Part shown: piece by piece, positions 59,602 to 64,000 of the stretch | How positions within the stretch are numbered: the first letter of the stretch is position 1 | Layout of the letters: each line of letters begins with the position of its first letter | Assembly (NCBI RefSeq): GCF_036898095.1 | Contig: NC_090746.1 | Span: forward strand, 59,689,919 to 59,753,918 | Length of the DNA: 64,000 nt | DNA from: Palaemon carinicauda | Lineage: Eukaryota > Arthropoda > Malacostraca > Decapoda > Palaemonidae | Direction: 5' to 3' | Notes under the pieces: generated by a model | Told to the model about the DNA's origin: nothing | Databases searched by the model: none | The model's input: the letters and a program-made list of their open reading frames with translations, nothing else | Made by a program: the position numbers and the translations under genes

Positions 59602-59762
59602 GAGAAGAAATTGAAGGTTTTGTTTACATCCGAGAGTGGTATCTGGCCGACAGTTGGCGCTGGTGGGCACACCCGCAACCTGCATAGCGATCGCTCGCGA
59701 GTTTTTTATGTATGTGTCTGTCGAGCCGCAGAGTTGCAGCTATTATATATTCACCGGCTAAG
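59602..59762. repeat. Element B right inverted terminal repeat
   Basis: Reverse complement of 53377-53537. Because coding runs on the minus strand this is the 5' repeat; the element continues to the AT at 59777-59778. Confidence 0.95.
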
Positions 59763-59778
59763 TTAAATATTTAAAAAT

Positions 59779-60519
59779 ACACATATTACTTGATGGTTTT
59801 ACATCTACGAAACTTTCCAGAACTCTTAGCTACACTGATACATGTGAATCTTTACTGATACATGTGGATTTTTAAAGGTAAAAGTAATGTAAATACTATA
59901 ATCAGTGAAATTCTCATGGGTGTATTAGTTCATATTCTCAGCATAAATCCTGGATTATTCTAAACCAAATTCCATAAAGAGAAAATTGTGTAACAAATAC
60001 CTTATCAAATGACTGTAAATACTTTAGAATGCAAGCTCAGTGGGTTAAAATATGTAGTGTGTCTCTTGCAGTAGGTTAAAGTTTGTACAATACATAAAAA
60101 TACCTTTAACTTATAAGAAAATCATGATAAAAGATTGAAGATTGTGCTATCTGTTAAAGGGACTCAGTAATAATTTTGAATACTATGAGTGATATATGAC
60201 TCAATGAATCGTAAAATAGTGACAGTTGTTTGTATTGGCAATATTAAAAATTATATCAATAATAATAATAATACTGTAATACAGTATACTAATTGCTGGT
60301 TAATTTTTAATGCACCCTAAACAAAAGTTTTGTTTTCAAGCTTTTTGTTAAGTTTATCAGCTCCTAAATAATACCTCAATAAACAACCATAAAATTTCCC
60401 CCAACAAACAACTATCTGATTTACAAAGCAGTAGTCTAACATAAATACAGTATTACACAGCATAATCACAACATAAAAATTGCCATATTGTGTAAGAGGA
60501 CAGAAGTGATTGTATAAAG
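59779..60519. other. AT-rich, no gene seen
   Basis: Contains a near-duplicate of CTGATACATGTG at about 59835 and 59857 and an (AAT)n run at about 60260. No exon supported. Confidence 0.4.
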
Positions 60520-60875
60520 ATTAAGGATCAAATTTGTCCTTCGTTAATCGGCCAACTTACAGTCCTTATAATCCTTAATCAAATTTGTCCTTTCTTAATT
60601 GGCCATCTTAAAATCCTATTGGCCAATCTTAAAATCTTATTGGCCAATCTTAAAATCCTTAATAAAACTCGTCCTTTCTTAATTGGCCAATCTTATAATT
60701 CCTAATCAAATTTGTCCTTTCTAAATTAGTCAATCTCAAAATCCGTAATCAAATTTGTCCTTTCTTAATTGGCCAATCTTATAGTCCTTAATCAAATCTG
60801 TCCTTTCTTAATTGGCCAATCTTATAATCCTTAATCAAATTTGTCCTTTCTTAATTGTAGGTTGGCCAGGGCACA
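60520..60875. repeat. 43-bp minisatellite
   Basis: AATCAAATTTGTCCTTTC recurs at 60662 (variant), 60705, 60748, 60791 and 60834, exactly 43 bases apart; earlier, less regular units begin at about 60525. Each unit carries ATTGGCCAAT, a palindrome containing a CCAAT box. Another decayed unit is at 61500-61580, beyond an inserted LINE tail. Confidence 0.9.
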
Positions 60876-61505
60876 AGCCACCCATTGAGATACTACCACT
60901 AGAGTGTTATGCCATCTTTTGACTGGCCAGACAGTACTACATTAGATCCTTCTCTCTGGTTACGGTTCATTTTCCCTTTGCTTACACATACACTGAATAT
61001 TCTGGCCTATTCTTAATATATTAACCTCTGTCCTCATACACCTGACAACACTGAGATTACCAAACAATTCTTCTTCACCCAAGGGGTTACTGTACTGTAA
61101 TTGTTCAGTGGCTACTTTCCTCTTGCTAAGGGTGGAAGAGACTCTTTAGCTATGGTAAGCAGCTCTTCTAGGAGAAGGACACTCCAAAATCAAACCATTG
61201 TTCTCTAGTCTTGGCTAGATCCATAGCCTCTGTACCATGGTCTTCCACTGTCTTGGGTTAGAGTTCTCTTGTTTGACGGTACACTCGGGTATACTATTCT
61301 ATCTAATTTCTCTTCCTCTTGTTTTGTTAAAGTTTATATAGTTTATATAGGAGATATTTATTTTAATGATGTTACTCTTCTTAAAATATTTTATTTTCCC
61401 CTTTTTCCTTTCCTCACTGGGCTATTTTCCCTGTTGGAGCCCCTGGGCTTATAGCATCCTGCTTTTCCAACTAGGGTTGTAGCTTAGTAAGTAGTAATAA
61501 TAATA
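60870..61505 (+). mobile_element. Jockey-like LINE 3' tail, long copy
   Basis: The most complete plus-strand copy of the tail (GGCCAGGGCACAAGCCACCC to CCAACTAGGGTTGTAGCTTAG plus (TAA)n). It interrupts the 43-bp minisatellite, units of which lie on both sides. Confidence 0.75.
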
Positions 61506-61577
61506 ATATAATCCTTAATAAAATTTGTCTTTTCTTTATCAGCCAATCTTAATCCTCAATAAAAAAAAATTTGATCC

Positions 61578-61640
61578 TTAACCCTGGATAGGTACGGTGG
61601 GTCGTTTGCGACCCCGAGCGTCAAAAAAAAACAGGTTTTT
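61578..61640 (+). mobile_element. Possible left end of a piggyBac-like DNA transposon
   Basis: TTAA (61578-61581) is followed by CCCTGGATAGG and the hairpin GGGTCGTTTGCGACCC. TTAA target sites and CCC-starting terminal repeats are the hallmark of piggyBac elements. The matching right end would lie beyond base 64000, and no transposase is visible here. Confidence 0.4.
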
Positions 61641-61769
61641 CTCACGTGACTCACCCCCGTGACTGAATTTGTGGGTGATCGACCTGCAGGAGGTGTCTCC
61701 CCTACACGCTCTAGTAGTGTCCAGATGTGCATTGCTGTAGCTGTACTCCTTCCCCGATTTCTGAGACGC

Positions 61770-63445
61770 GTCGGGGTCGTTCGCGTCCGAGTTTACCCTT
61801 CTGAGGTAGTTTGCATAATTATCAAAGTTATTACGTATTATGAAATTGTCGTAGAATGGTGCAACTTGTATAGGTTATCAGTTGTGGAAAGTCTTGGTGG
61901 ATTGTTTGGCTACCATGTGCATGTTTTTTTTTTTAGTTAAAATGTCGTTCATCACCACGAGGACCATTTTACCGCGAGTGCCCCTTTTTCATTTTTTTTC
62001 ATTTTTTTTGCCAAGTCATTTTTCCGTAAGATATTGCCAAATAGTGTCGTAAAACTTTTGCTTGTTCAGTGTTGGAAAGTGTGTCTAGATGATCTGGCTA
62101 CCCATGCATGACTTTGTTTTTGTCAGATACGACGTAGTTATTGGTATATTGGGTATTTAACTGCGGTTACCAATTTCTGTTTTTTTTCAATATTTGTAAA
62201 AATTACTACGTAGTAAGGAATTGCCGTATATTATTCATTTTTTTTTCATGTTTATGTGTTAGAAAGTGTGCCTTGATGGTTGGGCTAACACATGCATGTC
62301 TTTTTTTTTATCTGAGATGTCGTATATTAGAATGTCGGGCATTTTACCGCGAGTGTCCCTTTTTAATTTTTTTTAATTTTTTTGCCAAGTCATTTTTCCG
62401 TAAGATATTGCGAAATAGTGTCGTAAAACTTTTGCTTTTTTAATGTTGGAAAGTGTGTCTAGATGATCTGGCTACCCATGCATGATTTTGTTTTTGTCAG
62501 ATACGACGTAGTTATTGGTATATTGGGTATTTAACTGCGGTTGCCAATTTCTGTTTTTTTTCAATATTTGTAAAAATTTACTACGTAGTAAGGAATTGCC
62601 GTATATTATTGATTTTTTTTTCATGTTTATGTGTTAGAAAGTGTGCCTTGATGGTTGGGCTAACACGTGCATGTCTTTTTTTTTATCTGAGATGCCGTAT
62701 ATTAGAATGTTGGGCATTTTTCCGCGAGTGCCCCTTTTTATTTGTTTTGCATTTTTTTGCTTAGTCATGTTACCGTAAGGAATTGGCAAGTAGTGTCGCA
62801 AAACTTATATTTTTATAGTGTTGGAAAGTGTTTCTAGATGATCTGGCTACCCATGCCTATTTTTTTTTTAGCCAGATATGGCGTATATATAAGTATGTGT
62901 TCGATTTTCCTGTGATTGCCATTTTTTCGTTTTTTCCCATTTCTTTCAAAATTACTACGTACTAAGGAACTATCACAGAGTAATATTTCATTTATATGTT
63001 TATTTGTCGGAAAATATGCCTTGATGGTTTGCCTAGCACGTGGCTGAAATTTTTTTTTTCTGAAATGCCGTATATTAGAATGGCCATTTTTCCACGAGTG
63101 CCCCTTTTTATTTGTTTTGCATTTTTTTGCTTAGTCATGTTACCGTAAGGAATTGGCAAGTAGTGTCGCAAAACTTATATTTTTATAGTGTTGGAAAGTG
63201 TTTCTAGATGATCTGGCTACCCATGCCTATCTTTTTTTTAGCCAGATATGGCGTATATATAGGTATGTGTTCGATTTTCCGGTGATTGCCATTTTTTCGT
63301 TTTTTCCCAATTCTTTCAAAATTACTACGTACTAAGGAACTATCACAGAGTAATGATTCCTCTAGATGTTTATTTGTCGGAAAATTTTGTTTACTTTTTT
63401 TTGATTGAATATCATCAAATTTTTTTAGCTAAAATATTGTTTTAC
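61770..63445. repeat. Satellite array, 187-bp monomers in 374-bp dimers
   Basis: The anchor GTTGGAAAGTGT or its variants GTTAGAAAGTGT and GTCGGAAAAT occur at about 61884, 62071, 62258, 62445, 62633, 62820, 63006, 63190 and 63376, spacing 184-188. Alternate monomers are more alike (CTAGATGATCTGGCTACC type versus CCTTGATGGTTGG type), so the higher-order unit is a dimer of about 374 bp. Poly-T tracts of 7-11 are phased in every monomer. Frames through the array are artefacts. Confidence 0.93.
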
Positions 63446-64000
63446 ATTTTTTATTTTCGATTTTATTTCCCTCCAAAAAAAAATTTTTGGGTCAGAATTT
63501 TAATTTTATAGTCGTAAAATAATCGACAATTATCCAGCAACCCACCATACAATTTTTATGCATATCCAATAATAATTAGATTAGTAAATAACACCGAAAT
63601 TGACATACCCTTCCTACATTTCAAGTGGCAGATTAGGGAGTCTGAGTCAGTGTGGTTGGCGGCCATTTTGTGGACATATCCGAAGCGTAAGCTGCCCTAT
63701 CTATATATATTCTTGTTCCCTATAGAATTTGTGATATTTTGGTATATTTTTACCTGCATAAATATCATATTATATATTAAATATATGTATTTTTTTACGA
63801 AATTTCCAAGTACTCAAAAAATTACCTTTAGATATGGCCCCTGATATAAATGTAATTTACAAAATAATGAAGATTTTTTTACATATTTCTATTTTAGGAT
63901 AACATATGTTTATTCCCTAAAAAAATTAGCCACTTCCTATTTCATTTGGGTACCCAAAAAAATTCATGAAATTTGGACAATTTTTTTTGGCCAAAAAAAG
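63446..64000. other. AT-rich sequence after the satellite
   Basis: Poly-T/poly-A-rich DNA with no supported gene. It may be the interior of the putative piggyBac-like unit. Confidence 0.4.

Larger units (their letters stand above)
53341..59778 (-). mobile_element. DIRS-type tyrosine-recombinase retrotransposon, element B (ORF2 intact)
   Basis: A 6.4 kb relative of element A with its own terminal repeats (53377-53537 and 59602-59762, 161 bp) and internal complementary region (53582-53673). Coding on the minus strand: ORF1 (59402-57029, one frameshift) and ORF2 (57117-54073, fully open). The AT at 53341-53342 and at 59777-59778 are the ends that fuse in the internal region. Non-coding DNA beyond the recombinase stop is also related to A (GGGGAGGAAGGGAGGGTC, TGATTCACACCCA, GGTACCTGGTAAGGAAGTCG). 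The ends of A and B differ, so they are separate families of one lineage. Confidence 0.93.

Noticed and set aside
60541..60875. CRISPR-like regular array
   Set aside because: 43-bp units have no spacers and the window is eukaryotic; it is a minisatellite.
61659..62443. Plus-strand frames of 93-100 codons
   Set aside because: They lie across the 187-bp satellite and its poly-T tracts; no coding signature.

Overview
The window is eukaryotic nuclear DNA: spliced exons with clean GT/AG borders, microsatellites, and a very high load of nested retrotransposons. The mix (DIRS-type tyrosine-recombinase retrotransposons, RTE-like, CR1-like and Jockey-like LINEs, GA and TAA microsatellites, 3-13 kb introns) suggests an arthropod with a large genome. 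I think a decapod crustacean (shrimp-like) is most likely, but this is inference; no species-level marker is visible.

Host genes are all on the minus strand. (1) Three exons at 18408-18467, 18010-18174 and 4228-4323, all phase 0, encode the end of the inter-domain linker and the RWD domain of a WDR59 homologue (GATOR2/SEACAT complex, TORC1 nutrient signalling). A probable further upstream exon lies at 38052-38157. The intron between 18010 and 4323 is 13.7 kb and packed with mobile DNA. (2) A single 4.4 kb exon at 38975-43414 encodes a 1479-residue multi-C2H2 zinc-finger protein of unknown target.

Mobile DNA, left to right. 1-3.7 kb: decayed ORF1 (gag-like) of a third DIRS-like family with a 102-bp coding tandem repeat. 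4.7-10.8 kb: CR1-like LINE split by a nearly full-length RTE-like LINE (5.79-9.05 kb). 11300-17901: complete DIRS-type element 'A', with intact ORF1 and broken ORF2. 19.7-21.3 kb: RTE copy. 23.3, 28.1, 30.9, 48.1-48.9 and 60.9-61.5 kb: copies of one LINE 3' tail, which I tie to the Jockey-like element at 32.3-34.9 kb. 35.2-37.2 kb: head-to-head RTE fragments. 44166-45653: foldback element with 8-bp target duplication. 45.9-47.6 kb: RTE copy. 51.8-53.2 kb: further LINE fragments. 53341-59778: DIRS-type element 'B', with a fully open 1014-codon reverse transcriptase-RNase H-tyrosine recombinase ORF. 60.5-60.9 kb: 43-bp minisatellite. 61578 onward: TTAA plus a hairpin resembling a piggyBac-like end, followed by a 187-bp-monomer satellite arranged as 374-bp dimers.

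The most striking structure is the pair of DIRS-type elements. Each has ~160-bp inverted terminal repeats and, beside one of them, an internal complementary region that is exactly the reverse complement of the element's two ends joined at an AT dinucleotide. This is the sequence signature expected of a circular intermediate. Three DIRS families share an ORF1 cysteine module with identical spacing.
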